Assembly (NCBI RefSeq): GCF_022899355.1
Contig: NZ_JALJCK010000007.1
Location: forward strand, 186,001-250,000
Reading direction: 5' to 3'
From: Shinella yambaruensis
GTDB lineage: Bacteria > Pseudomonadota > Alphaproteobacteria > Rhizobiales > Rhizobiaceae
DNA length: 64,000 nucleotides
Position 1 is the stretch's first letter, and every line of letters begins with the position of its first letter. Shown here piece by piece: positions 54,881 to 63,916 of the stretch. Below the pieces are notes generated by a model. That model did no database searches. It was given only the letters and a program-made list of their open reading frames with translations, and was not told the DNA's origin. A program made the position numbers and the translations under genes.

Positions 54881-56917
54881 ATGTCGAACGATCCCCTGCT
54901 TCAGCCCTATCAGTTGAAGCATCTGACCCTGCGCAACCGCATCATCGTCACCTCGCATGAGCCGGCCTATCCCGAGGACGGCATGCCGAAGGGGCGCTAC
55001 CGGGCCTATACGGTGGAGCGGGCGCGCGGCGGCGTGGCGCTGACGATGACGGCCGGGTCCGCCGCTGTCTCGAAGGACAGCCCGCCGGTCTTCAACAACC
55101 TGCTCGCCTACAAGGACGAGATCGTGCCGTGGATCCGGGAAATGACCGACGCCGTGCATGAAGAGGGTGCGGCGATCATGATCCAGCTCACCCATCTCGG
55201 CCGCCGCACGCGCTGGGACAAGGGCGACTGGCTGCCCGTCCTTGCGCCTTCCCATCATCGCGAGGCGGCGCACCGCGCCTTTCCCAAGAAGCTGGAAGAC
55301 TGGGACATCGCGCGCATCATCAAGGATTTCGCCGATGCCGCCGAGCGCATGAAGGCGGGCGGCATGGACGGGGTCGAGCTGGAGGCCTATGGCCACCTCA
55401 TCGACCAGTTCACCTCGCCGCTGACCAACGAGCTCGACGGTCCCTATGGCGGCTCGCTCGACAACCGCCTGCGCTTCTGTCTCGACGTGTTCAGGGCGAT
55501 GCGCGAAAGGGTTGGCGAGGATTTCATCCTCGGCGTGCGCTACACGGCTGACGAATGTCTTCCCGGCGGGACCGGAAAGGCCGAGGGCCTGGAAATCTCC
55601 CGTCGTCTCAAGGAAAGCGGTCTCATCGACTACCTGAATGTCATCCGCGGCCATATCGATACGGATCCGGGCCTGACGGACGTCATCCCGATCCAGGGCA
55701 TGGCAAGCGCGCCGCATCTGGATTTCGCCGGCGACATCCGCGCCGCCACCAGGTTCCCGACCTTCCATGCGGCGAAGATCCAGGATGTCGCGACGGCGCG
55801 CCATGCGATCGCCACCGGCAAGGTCGACATGATCGGCATGACCCGCGCCCACATGACCGACCCGCATATCGTGCGCAAGATCATCGAAAAGCGCGAGGAC
55901 GATATCCGTCCCTGCGTCGGCGCGAATTACTGTCTCGACCGCATCTACCAGGGCGGCCTTGCCTTCTGCATCCACAATGCGGCGACCGGCCGCGAGGAGA
56001 CGATGCCGCATGCGATCCCGAAGGCGGCGGTGCGCAGGAAGGTGGTGATCATCGGTGCCGGCCCGGCCGGCCTCGAAGCGGCGCGGGTCTCCGCCGAACG
56101 CGGCCACGAGGTGGTGGTGTTCGAGGCGGCGAGCGATCCGGGCGGCCAGATCCGGCTGACGGCGCAGAGCGAGCGGCGGCGCGAGATGATCGGCATCATC
56201 GACTGGCGCATGAGCCAGTGCGAGAAGCACGGCGTGACCTTCCACTTCAACAGCTGGGCCGAGGCGGACACGATCCTTGCGGAAAACCCCGATGTCGTGA
56301 TCGTCGCGACGGGCGGCTTGCCGCACACCGAGGTTCTTTCGAAGGGCAACGAGCTGGTGGTCTCCTCCTGGGACATCATTTCCGGCGACGTGAAGCCGGG
56401 CACCAACGTGCTCGTCTATGACGATGCCGGCGACCATGCCGGCCTGCAGGCGGCCGAAATGATCGCCAGGGCGGGCGGCAAGGTGGAGATCATGACGCCG
56501 GACCGCGCCTTCGCGCCGGAGGTCATGGCGATGAACCTCGTTCCCTACATGCGCGCGCTGCAGAAACTCGACACGACCTTCACCGTCACCTACCGACTGG
56601 AGGCGGCGGAAAGGAGCGGCAACCAGCTCATCGCCCATGTCGGCAGCGATTACGGCGGCGTCGCCAAGGAGCGCGTGGTTGATCAGATCGTCGTCAACCA
56701 CGGCACTATCCCGCTGGACGATCTCTATTTCGAATTGAAGCCGGGCTCGAAGAACCTCGGCGAGGTCTCCTACGACGACCTGCTTGCCGGCGTGCCACAG
56801 ACCATCGCGCGCAATCCCGACGGCGCCTACCAGCTCTTCCGGATCGGCGATGCGGTCGCCGCCCGCAACACGCATGCGGCCATCTATGATGCGCTGCGCC
56901 TTGCCAAGGATATCTGA
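54881..56917 (+). CDS. Trimethylamine dehydrogenase-like NADH:flavin oxidoreductase
   Basis: Flavoprotein of 678 aa. The N-terminal FMN TIM barrel (about 1-350) includes TAGSAAVSKDSP and EAYGHLIDQFTSPLTNELDG. An Fe-S region follows at 345-363. The C-terminal NAD/FAD part starts VVIIGAGPAGLEAARVSAER near 388. In trimethylamine dehydrogenase the cluster ligands are CxxCxxC plus a later Cys; here the order is C345, A348, C351 and C363, so one ligand is replaced. Close relatives include enzymes for N-methylproline or dimethylglycine demethylation; the substrate is not deducible. The ATG at 54881 follows CCGGAG. Confidence 0.88.
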   Translation: MSNDPLLQPYQLKHLTLRNRIIVTSHEPAYPEDGMPKGRYRAYTVERARGGVALTMTAGSAAVSKDSPPVFNNLLAYKDEIVPWIREMTDAVHEEGAAIMIQLTHLGRRTRWDKGDWLPVLAPSHHREAAHRAFPKKLEDWDIARIIKDFADAAERMKAGGMDGVELEAYGHLIDQFTSPLTNELDGPYGGSLDNRLRFCLDVFRAMRERVGEDFILGVRYTADECLPGGTGKAEGLEISRRLKESGLIDYLNVIRGHIDTDPGLTDVIPIQGMASAPHLDFAGDIRAATRFPTFHAAKIQDVATARHAIATGKVDMIGMTRAHMTDPHIVRKIIEKREDDIRPCVGANYCLDRIYQGGLAFCIHNAATGREETMPHAIPKAAVRRKVVIIGAGPAGLEAARVSAERGHEVVVFEAASDPGGQIRLTAQSERRREMIGIIDWRMSQCEKHGVTFHFNSWAEADTILAENPDVVIVATGGLPHTEVLSKGNELVVSSWDIISGDVKPGTNVLVYDDAGDHAGLQAAEMIARAGGKVEIMTPDRAFAPEVMAMNLVPYMRALQKLDTTFTVTYRLEAAERSGNQLIAHVGSDYGGVAKERVVDQIVVNHGTIPLDDLYFELKPGSKNLGEVSYDDLLAGVPQTIARNPDGAYQLFRIGDAVAARNTHAAIYDALRLAKDI

Positions 56918-57368
56918 GACTATCCCCGCGCGCCGGTGCCCTGCAGAGGCGTCCGGCGCGCCGCTTCGGCGGAAGATCGCCAGGCATTCCGGTTTGGCAT
57001 GGACAAACCGATTGACATTGCGCTTTGCCGGTGTCTTCTTCCTGCGGGCATCGTCATCGCCTGCATTCCCTGGAGGAATGGGCGCAGCAGAAGAATTCGG
57101 AACCGTTGTATGCCGGCAATCATCATCAACCGTATGATGGAATTCTTTTCCAGCCTGGCCCTCGGCTAGGACGTCGGCTGTTCTACATCCCTTGAAGGGA
57201 TGAATACATGAAAAGCCGGAATCTGTTCATGGCGATGGCGCCGGTGTCGTCGCCTATAGCATTGGCATGCCCGCCAAATTTCCGACCTTTTTGCCGGTGT
57301 CCTCGTCCGGTGCTCCGTCGCCGCTGCGAGGCCGCCTGAACACTCCATCTGAAATCAAAGGAGGGGAC
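56918..57368. other. Intergenic stretch after the flavoprotein gene
   Basis: About 450 nt with no gene I can support. Near its left end a 9-bp stem (GCGCGCCGG at 56928-56936, complement at 56953-56961) with a 16-nt loop may act as a weak terminator. The rest has ordinary GC and no repeat. The promoter of the small gene at 57369 should lie at its right end. Confidence 0.5.
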
Positions 57369-57536
57369 ATGAAACGCATCGATCTCCTGGCTCGCCTCAA
57401 GGCGGCCGAAGGCAATGATCTCTACAGGGGCAAGCGCATCGGCTCCCTCAGCGCCTATATGAGCGATGAGCAGCTTGAGAAGCACATTCGCGATATCGAG
57501 GATCGGATGCATGCGAACCGGCCGCGGCCGGAGTGA
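57369..57536 (+). CDS. Small hypothetical protein (55 aa)
   Basis: A 55-codon gene starting MKRIDLLARLKAAEGNDLYR, with a strong GGAGGGGAC ribosome-binding site. It is charged and mostly helical (SDEQLEKHIRDIEDRMHAN), with no membrane segment or cysteines. It could be a small soluble dimeric or DNA/protein-binding peptide. No family is recognised. It is flanked by long intergenic stretches on the left and about 190 nt on the right, so it is likely monocistronic. Confidence 0.65.
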   Translation: MKRIDLLARLKAAEGNDLYRGKRIGSLSAYMSDEQLEKHIRDIEDRMHANRPRPE

Positions 57537-57728
57537 GGACGCGTGCCGCGCGGCCTTGAGAAACACGCGCGAGATCGGGCGGCGTGATGTCGCCCGATAG
57601 CCTCAGTTCCAAGGCCCCTTCGCCGGCATTTCTGCCCGGTGGCGAATCATATAACAGGGGAATTCCAGTCAACTTTATGCGGTAACGGCAGCGTTTCGCG
57701 TCGTCCCCTTCGGCTGCCCGGAGAAAGC

Positions 57729-58607
57729 ATGTCCCAGTCATCGCCCGTCACGCTCGCCGGCGCGACATTCACCGATATGACGCTCGGCACGGGCGACCAG
57801 CCGCACCGGATCTTCCTCTATCGCCCGCCAAGGCCCGCGCCGCCCCAAGGTTGGCCCGTTCTCTACATGACGGACGGCAATGCCTGCTTTGCGACGGCTG
57901 TCGATGCGTGCAAGGTGCAGATGTCCTATCCGAGCGGCACGAACATCTGCGATGGCGTGATCGTGGCGATCGGCTACCCCTCCGATGAGGCCTATGATCC
58001 CTTCCGCCGTTCCTGGGATCTCAGCCCGCCGCCCGGCCGGATCTATCCGCCGTTCTTTCCCGATACGCCTGATGTCAAGACCGGTGGCGGTGACGGTTTT
58101 CTTTCTGCGATCGAGGACGAGGTGAAGCCCTGGGTCGAACGACAGGTGCCGATCGACCGGTCTCGCCAGGCGCTTTTCGGCCACTCCTTCGGGGGGCTGC
58201 TCGTGCTCCACGCGCTGTTTACCAGGCCCCATGCCTATCGGCGCTGGATCGCGGCAAGCCCGGCGATCTACTGGGAGGATGCGGCCATTCTGTCGACGGA
58301 GCAGGCGTTTCTGGAACGTTCCGACGTGCCTGCGGGCATCGAACTGCACCTTTCGGCGGGGCAATACGAAAGCAAGGCGCGCATAGCGCCCTTCCACAAG
58401 GGCCGGCCCGACGAGGCGCAAAGACAGGCCCGCGCCCTCGAAACCCGAACGGTGGAGCTTGCCCGGGCGATGGCGGAACGTTGGGAGGCGTCCCCGGGCC
58501 TCGCGGGTGTTGCCCGTTTCGAGGAATATGCCGGCGAGAACCATATGTCCGTTCTGCCCGTTGCACTCAACCGCGCCGTCCAGATCGCCTTCCGGCAGGA
58601 GAAATAG
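57729..58607 (+). CDS. Alpha/beta hydrolase, siderophore-esterase-like (IroE/Fes family)
   Basis: Hydrolase of 292 aa with the esterase D/enterochelin-esterase core. PVLYMTDGNACFATAVDACK is followed by the nucleophile elbow GHSFGGLLVLHALFT and a final histidine in EEYAGENHMSVLP. The oxyanion and nucleophile arrangement matches IroE-type esterases that cut siderophore esters. There is no signal peptide, so it should act in the cytoplasm. It is not beside an iron uptake gene; the nearest system is 33 kb away in this window. CGGAGAAA precedes the ATG; earlier in-frame starts lack a site. Confidence 0.85.
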   Translation: MSQSSPVTLAGATFTDMTLGTGDQPHRIFLYRPPRPAPPQGWPVLYMTDGNACFATAVDACKVQMSYPSGTNICDGVIVAIGYPSDEAYDPFRRSWDLSPPPGRIYPPFFPDTPDVKTGGGDGFLSAIEDEVKPWVERQVPIDRSRQALFGHSFGGLLVLHALFTRPHAYRRWIAASPAIYWEDAAILSTEQAFLERSDVPAGIELHLSAGQYESKARIAPFHKGRPDEAQRQARALETRTVELARAMAERWEASPGLAGVARFEEYAGENHMSVLPVALNRAVQIAFRQEK

Positions 58608-58665
58608 GTCCGACCGGGAGAATACCCGTCGGCCGTGATGCGCAATCGGCGACCGGGATGGAAGA

Positions 58666-58687
58666 CCCGCGCGCCGGAGCGCGCGGG
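58666..58687. terminator. Hairpin between convergent genes
   Basis: A perfect 9-bp stem CCCGCGCGC/GCGCGCGGG with a 4-nt loop lies in the gap between the esterase and the ABC binding-protein gene, which converge here. It has no T-run on either side but is well placed as a shared transcription stop. Confidence 0.5.
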
Positions 58688-58694
58688 GCAGGGA

Positions 58695-59834
58695 TCAACG
58701 GGAGTGCTGAAGCCAGAAATCCTGCCAGTCCTGCAGCTTGGCGAAATCGTCCTGGCTCGTTTCGGAGTGGTTGACGTAGAGCTTGTCGACATGGTTCGCG
58801 ATGCCGGAGACCTCGCTCTCGGGCATCTTGGCCTCCGTGTTGGTCGAGATCTTGCCGTCGCCGAGCTGCGGGGCCATGCCTTCCTCGGTCATCATGAAGC
58901 GGGCGAAGAGCTTTGCGGTGTTCGGGCTCTTCGTGCCGGCGGCGATGACGGCGACGCGCGGCGTCAGCTGGCCGATCCACGGCTTCATCTCCTTGCAGAT
59001 GCCCATGCCGTAGCCGTCCTTCTTGGCGTCGCGGAAGATGGCGGCGGAAAGGAAGCCGATCGGCGGCTTTTCCTCCTTCGCGCCGACGATGGGGCCGACA
59101 TCAGTGTCGCTGCGCGTGACCTTCGACTGGTTCTTGGCAAGACGCTTGACCCATTCGGCCGTCGCGCTCGCCTCGTCGGTCGTCAGCTCTTCGCCGAACT
59201 GAGCCTTGTAGGCCTCGCGCATCGCGGCGTCCTCGTGCGTGGCGAGCTGGTTGAACCAGAACATCGTCTCGTTGCGCAGCAGCGGATCGGGAATGGCGAC
59301 GCGGCCCTTCCATTCCTCGGTGGTCAGCGCCCAGAGATTGTCGACCGGGCAGGTCTCGCCGTTGACGTCGGTGTTGTAGGCGAAGACCCAAGGGTTGTTG
59401 CTGGTGATCGCCGGGCTCTGGTAGGCGGCCGGAATCTTGTCCTTGAGGTCGGGCGCGAGCCAGGAGATGCCGAAACCCTGCGGCAGGATCTGGCTGGTCA
59501 CCGAGGGCAGGTTGCTCATGTTGAAGACGTCGGTGCGCACATTGCCGGCGGCCGCTTCCCGGGCGATGACCTGTTCCTGGTCCTGGCCGCTCATCTTCAC
59601 GCCGGTCGCCTTCAGCCCGTATTTCGCCGAGAAGTTCTCGGCCATAGTGACGATCTTGCCGGTCGCGTCGATGACCGTGATCGGTTCTTCCTTCCTGGCT
59701 GCCTCGATCAGCGCCTCCAGCGAATAGTCGCTGTCGGGAATGCCGATCTCCTTGGCCTCCTGAGCTATGGCGCCTGTCAGGCCCATGGCCAGGACGGATG
59801 CGGTCGTGAACAGGCAGATCAATGTCTTAGGCAT
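58695..59834 (-). CDS. ABC transporter substrate-binding protein (ferric/phosphonate-type, family 1)
   Basis: Periplasmic protein of 379 aa. A signal peptide of about 24 residues ends TGAIAQ. The mature part has YSLEALIEAARKEEPITVID and ATAEWVKRLAKNQSKVTRSD, then a GAGAKEE-like ligand loop and SPNTAKLFARFMMTEEG. It belongs with AfuA/FbpA and 2-aminoethylphosphonate-type binding proteins. AAGGAGG is best spaced for the ATG at 59834, not 59837. It is downstream of the ATPase and the fused permease on the same strand, 34 nt behind the ATPase. The ligand is unknown. Confidence 0.87.
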   Translation of the reverse strand: MPKTLICLFTTASVLAMGLTGAIAQEAKEIGIPDSDYSLEALIEAARKEEPITVIDATGKIVTMAENFSAKYGLKATGVKMSGQDQEQVIAREAAAGNVRTDVFNMSNLPSVTSQILPQGFGISWLAPDLKDKIPAAYQSPAITSNNPWVFAYNTDVNGETCPVDNLWALTTEEWKGRVAIPDPLLRNETMFWFNQLATHEDAAMREAYKAQFGEELTTDEASATAEWVKRLAKNQSKVTRSDTDVGPIVGAKEEKPPIGFLSAAIFRDAKKDGYGMGICKEMKPWIGQLTPRVAVIAAGTKSPNTAKLFARFMMTEEGMAPQLGDGKISTNTEAKMPESEVSGIANHVDKLYVNHSETSQDDFAKLQDWQDFWLQHSR

Positions 59835-59868
59835 CATTTCCTCCTTTGCCTCGATGGCGCATGCCCCG

Positions 59869-60969
59869 TCACAGGGCGATGCGATTCCTGTCCCGGTCGA
59901 AAAGGTGCAGATGCTGCCTTTCGACCCAGAAATGGGTAGTCTCGCCCGCGGCCTTGCGCGGGTTTTCGGTCGCGATCGCGAAGAAGCGGCTGCCGTCGAC
60001 GTCGAGCTCGACGATCCAGCTGCCGCCGGTGGGCACGATGTCGACGATGGTTCCCCGGCCGGCGGCGCAGCGCGCGGCCGCCGCCTCGTCGAGATCGGCA
60101 AGGCGCACGGCCTCCGGCCGGATGCCGGCCGAGGCGACTTGTGTGCCGTCGATCGCGAAATGTGCGAGAAGGCGATCGACCCAGCCATGCAGCGGGCCGG
60201 ATTGCGCTTCGCCCCGCTCGACGATGTTGATCGGCAGGCTGCCGACGAATTCCGCGACGAAGCGGTTGGCGGGGCGCTCGTAGATGTCGTCGGGCGTGCC
60301 GACCTGCTGCAATTCGCCCTCGCTCATCACGGCGATGGTCGTCGCCAGCGTCATCGCTTCCCATTGGTCGTGGGTGACGAAGACGATGGTGGAGCCGGCT
60401 TCCGCATGGATGCGCTTCAGTTCCGCGCGCATTTCCAGCCGCAGCTTGGCGTCGAGGTTGGAAAGCGGCTCGTCGAGCAGGATGACGGACGGGTTCAGCG
60501 CCAGCATGCGGGCAAGCGCCACGCGTTGCTGCTGGCCGCCGGAAAGTTCCGCCGGGTAGCGGGCGGCATAGCGGGCGATGCCGAGTTTGGTCATCACCCG
60601 CTCGACGGTGGCGTCGCGCTCGGCGGCGGGCGTCTTGCGCAGCTTCAGGCCGAAGGCGACGTTCTCGCGGATCGTCATGTGCGGCCAGAGGGCGTAGTTC
60701 TGGAAGACGAGGCCCATATTGCGCTTTTCCGGCACGGTGAAGACGCCGTCGGCGACGGAGACGATCGGCTCGCCGTCGACGAGGATGCGCCCGCCGGTCG
60801 GATGTTCGAGGCCGGCGATCATGCGCAGCGTCGTCGTCTTGCCGCAGCCGGAAGGGCCGAGCAGGCAGAGGAATTCCGACTTGCCGATTGCCATGCTGAG
60901 ATCGCCGATGGCGGCAGGGCCGCCGCGGCCATAGGTCTTGCGGATGTTTTCCAAGGTGATGCTGGACAT
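59869..60969 (-). CDS. ABC transporter ATP-binding protein (FbpC/PhnT-like)
   Basis: ATPase of 366 aa with Walker A GPSGCGKTTTLR near residue 37, signature LSGGQQQRVALARML, Walker [14 protein letters not shown], switch VTHDQWEAM, and a C-terminal TOBE regulatory region from about 240 on. The start codon overlaps the permease stop (TAATG), showing tight coupling. It drives the importer made of the permease at 60969 and the binding protein at 58695. Such ATPases are shared by Fe(III), polyamine and phosphonate importers. Confidence 0.93.
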   Translation of the reverse strand: MSSITLENIRKTYGRGGPAAIGDLSMAIGKSEFLCLLGPSGCGKTTTLRMIAGLEHPTGGRILVDGEPIVSVADGVFTVPEKRNMGLVFQNYALWPHMTIRENVAFGLKLRKTPAAERDATVERVMTKLGIARYAARYPAELSGGQQQRVALARMLALNPSVILLDEPLSNLDAKLRLEMRAELKRIHAEAGSTIVFVTHDQWEAMTLATTIAVMSEGELQQVGTPDDIYERPANRFVAEFVGSLPINIVERGEAQSGPLHGWVDRLLAHFAIDGTQVASAGIRPEAVRLADLDEAAAARCAAGRGTIVDIVPTGGSWIVELDVDGSRFFAIATENPRKAAGETTHFWVERQHLHLFDRDRNRIAL

Positions 60970-62813
60970 TACTTGCTTCCCATGCCGTCTGAGAGGTTGG
61001 CCCGGCCGATCTTCTGGACGAGCATCGTGCCGGTGAAGGCGACGACGCAGAGCATCAGGACGACCGCATTGGCAGCCTGGCTGTAGCCGTAGTCGACGAG
61101 GCGGATTGCGTAGGTGGTGAGCAGGTCCGTGCCGGGAACGGCAAGGACGACGACGAGGCTGAGCCCCTTGATGCCGGAAATGAAGGGCAAGAGGATCGCC
61201 GAGACGAGGGCGCCGCGCTGGATCGGCAGCACGATGGAGCGCATGCGGCGCAGCCAGCCGGCGCCGACGATCTGGCCGGCCTCTTCCGGCTCGCGGCCGA
61301 GCTGCATCATCGAGGCGATGCCGGCGCGCGAGGCGAAGGGCATCTGGTCCGCGAGGATCGCGAGCACGAGGATGACCGGCGTGCCGTAGAGCGCGGGCAG
61401 TGGCGGACGGGGAACGGCGAACATCGAGAGATAGGCGGCCGCAAAGGCGATGCCCGGCACCAGATAGGGCAGGAAGGTGACCTGCCGCAGCGCGACGGAG
61501 ACGAAGCGGACGGGCGAGCGCACGACGGCATAGCCGACAAGCAGGCCGAGCACGCCGGCGCCGAGGGCGGCAAGGCCCACCATCCACACCGTGTTCCACA
61601 GCGCCAGCCAGAATTCGCCGGTCAGGAGAATGCCCTGGCGCAGCGCGGTCGTGCCGAGCTCTGTGCCGATCCAGTAATTGAGCGTGAAATTGTCGAGGCT
61701 GAAGGCGCCTGGGACCCGCATGACCGTGGTCAGCGCCAGCGCGACGAGCGGAATGCCGGCGCTGAAGGTGAAGACGGCAAGCGCCCAGAGAAAGGCGGGC
61801 GTCTGCCACTTGCCGAGCGACGTGGCGCGCACCATCGCGCCCTTTGAACCGATGGTGACGAAGCGTTTTGCTTCCTTCAGGAGGCGCATGTCGATGAGGA
61901 TGGAGAAGGTGCCGAGCAGCACGATCACGCCGGCAAGCACGGCGGAGGCGCCGGTCTGGCTGGTCGAGATTGCCCGGAACAGCGAGGTCGCCAGCACGTC
62001 GAAGCCCACCGGCACGCCGAGCACATAGGCGACGCCGAAATCGCCGAGGCACTTGGCGAAGATCAGCGTGGCGGCCGAAATGAGCGAGGGCAGCATCAGC
62101 GGCAGGATGATCTTGTGCGCCACGTCGAGCGGGCTGGCGCCGAGGCTGCGGGCGGAATCCTCCAGCTGCGTGTCGAACTGCTTCAGCGCATTGCCGAAGA
62201 GGAGGATGACGAAGGGCGCATAGTGCAGGGCGAGGATGAGCGCGATCGGCAGGGCGCCATAGGCGAGCCAGTCCGGCGGGGTGACGCCGAAGGTCTCCAT
62301 CCAGCCGGGAAGCCCGCCCGTCGTGCGGTTCTTGAAGAGGGTCAGCCAGGCGAGCGCGAAGGTCCAGGACGGCAGCATGTAGGGGACAAGCAGGGCCGTC
62401 GAGAGCCACTTCTTGCCGATGAGATCCGTGCGGGCGAGCAGCCAGCCGATCGGACCGCCGACGAGGAAGGCGATGGCGATTGCGCCGGCGGAGATGATCG
62501 CCGTATTGGCGAGCGGCCACCAGAAGAGGTCCCGTGCGATGGGCGAGAGGAGGACGCGGTTGAGGTAGTAGAGCGTGAACGCGCCGAGCTCCTGCCTGGT
62601 GCGCGCGGTATCGGCGAAATGCACGGTGACGGCGTCCGCGAGCAGAAGCAGGACGGGCGCGAGGATGAGATAGGCGAAGACGGCGAGCAGGGCGAGGCCG
62701 AGCAGCAGCGTCGGATCCGCGCTGTTGACGCGCATCAGGTAGGAGACGCGTCTCCAGGGTGAGGCCGGCTCGGGACGCGAACGGTCCTCCGGCAAAGGGA
62801 TTTGCAGGGTCAT
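60969..62813 (-). CDS. Fused two-domain ABC permease (FbpB/PhnUV-like)
   Basis: Permease of 614 aa with about 12 membrane helices in two halves. Each half has an EAA-type loop: EDSARSLGASPLDVAHKIIL in the first and EEAGQIVGAGWLRRMRSIVL in the second. Such internal fusion is typical of ferric and 2-aminoethylphosphonate importers. The N-terminal cytoplasmic tail is proline-rich. It starts 41 nt behind the PhnD-like gene and overlaps the ATPase by one base. Confidence 0.93.
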   Translation of the reverse strand: MTLQIPLPEDRSRPEPASPWRRVSYLMRVNSADPTLLLGLALLAVFAYLILAPVLLLLADAVTVHFADTARTRQELGAFTLYYLNRVLLSPIARDLFWWPLANTAIISAGAIAIAFLVGGPIGWLLARTDLIGKKWLSTALLVPYMLPSWTFALAWLTLFKNRTTGGLPGWMETFGVTPPDWLAYGALPIALILALHYAPFVILLFGNALKQFDTQLEDSARSLGASPLDVAHKIILPLMLPSLISAATLIFAKCLGDFGVAYVLGVPVGFDVLATSLFRAISTSQTGASAVLAGVIVLLGTFSILIDMRLLKEAKRFVTIGSKGAMVRATSLGKWQTPAFLWALAVFTFSAGIPLVALALTTVMRVPGAFSLDNFTLNYWIGTELGTTALRQGILLTGEFWLALWNTVWMVGLAALGAGVLGLLVGYAVVRSPVRFVSVALRQVTFLPYLVPGIAFAAAYLSMFAVPRPPLPALYGTPVILVLAILADQMPFASRAGIASMMQLGREPEEAGQIVGAGWLRRMRSIVLPIQRGALVSAILLPFISGIKGLSLVVVLAVPGTDLLTTYAIRLVDYGYSQAANAVVLMLCVVAFTGTMLVQKIGRANLSDGMGSK

Positions 62814-62854
62814 GGGCTCACTCTTGCGTGCGGGACGAAAGGGGTTCGGGCGTG

Positions 62855-63817
62855 TCAGTCCGGTAAGGCGCCAACCGCGGCGACGACGTCGCGGACCGCC
62901 TGCCAGGCCGTGTCGTAGCGGAGCGGCAGGAACTGTTCGTCGCCATTGAAGGCCGCCGTCATCTCCGGCGGAAAGCGGAAGGCGAAGAAACAGGCCGTCA
63001 GCTTCTTCGTCAGCGCGGGATCGAGGTCGTGGGCATGGGCGAAGGACGATGTCGGGAACAGCGGGCTCTGATAGAGGATCCGCAGGGCATTACGCTCCAC
63101 CGCGCCGCGTTCCACCAGCCGCTCGAGCACGTCGGAGGCGACGGCCGCCATGTCGTAGTCGCCGGAAAGCACGCCCATTACCGACTTGTCGTGCGCGCCG
63201 GAGAGGATCGGCCTGTAGTCCGTATCGGGAACCAGGCCTTCGACGGGAAAGAGCGCCCGGGGCGCGAGATTGCCGGAATTCGACGCCGCGGAGACATGGG
63301 CAACGCGCTTGCCCTTGAGGTCCGCAAGTGTCTGGTAGGGCGAATCCGCGCGCACGATGGCGACCAGATGATAGCCGCGCAACGCGCCGTTCTCGCCCTT
63401 GCCGGCAAAGGGCACCGCCCCCGCCTTGTTGACGGCTTCAACCGTCGGGCCGGTGGAGAAGCCGGCGAAATGCAGGCGCCCGGCGCGCATCGCGCTGATT
63501 TCCGCCGCGCTCGACTGCACAGGATAATAGACGATCTGGCGGTCGAGGCACTGTGACAGGTGCTGCGTGAACGGCCGGAACAATTGCGCATAGACCGCCG
63601 GATCCTCGATAGGGGCGAAGGCCCAGACGAGCGTATCGGGATTGCGCCACTTGGCCGGGTCCGACGGCAGGTCCGCCACGAGGTCACCGTCGGCGTCGCA
63701 GTAAGCTTCGTCCAGGCCTGTTCCCGGCCGGCAAGGATCGGCGCGGGCCGCGACGCTGCCGGCCGACAGGAAGCCGACCAGCATCATGCAGGCTGCAATG
63801 GCGCTGTAGCGTTTCAT
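62855..63817 (-). CDS. PhnD-like phosphate/phosphite/phosphonate-type binding protein
   Basis: Exported protein of 320 aa. A signal peptide of about 26 residues ends ARADPCRPG, and PDTLVWAFAPIEDPAVYAQL opens the mature domain. GRLHFAGFSTGPTVEAVNKA and LKGKRVAHVSAASNSGNLAP carry the anion-loop features of PhnD/transferrin-like proteins. GGGAGGAT precedes the ATG. It is the first gene of the importer operon, and a response-regulator gene starts 100 nt away on the other strand. It could be the sensor-linked binding protein for that two-component system (inference). Confidence 0.85.
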   Translation of the reverse strand: MKRYSAIAACMMLVGFLSAGSVAARADPCRPGTGLDEAYCDADGDLVADLPSDPAKWRNPDTLVWAFAPIEDPAVYAQLFRPFTQHLSQCLDRQIVYYPVQSSAAEISAMRAGRLHFAGFSTGPTVEAVNKAGAVPFAGKGENGALRGYHLVAIVRADSPYQTLADLKGKRVAHVSAASNSGNLAPRALFPVEGLVPDTDYRPILSGAHDKSVMGVLSGDYDMAAVASDVLERLVERGAVERNALRILYQSPLFPTSSFAHAHDLDPALTKKLTACFFAFRFPPEMTAAFNGDEQFLPLRYDTAWQAVRDVVAAVGALPD

Positions 63818-63916
63818 TTTATCCTCCCGAAGGGTATTACCGTCTCGCGTTCGGCAAAGCCCTTGCTATAGGATGAGGGAATACTTCAAAGTTCCTGTCA
63901 GAGTCCTGTCAGCATC

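Noticed and set aside
54800-56875. Open frame of about 690 codons on the minus strand
   Set aside because: Antisense shadow of the flavoprotein gene, without family motifs or a plausible ribosome-binding site.
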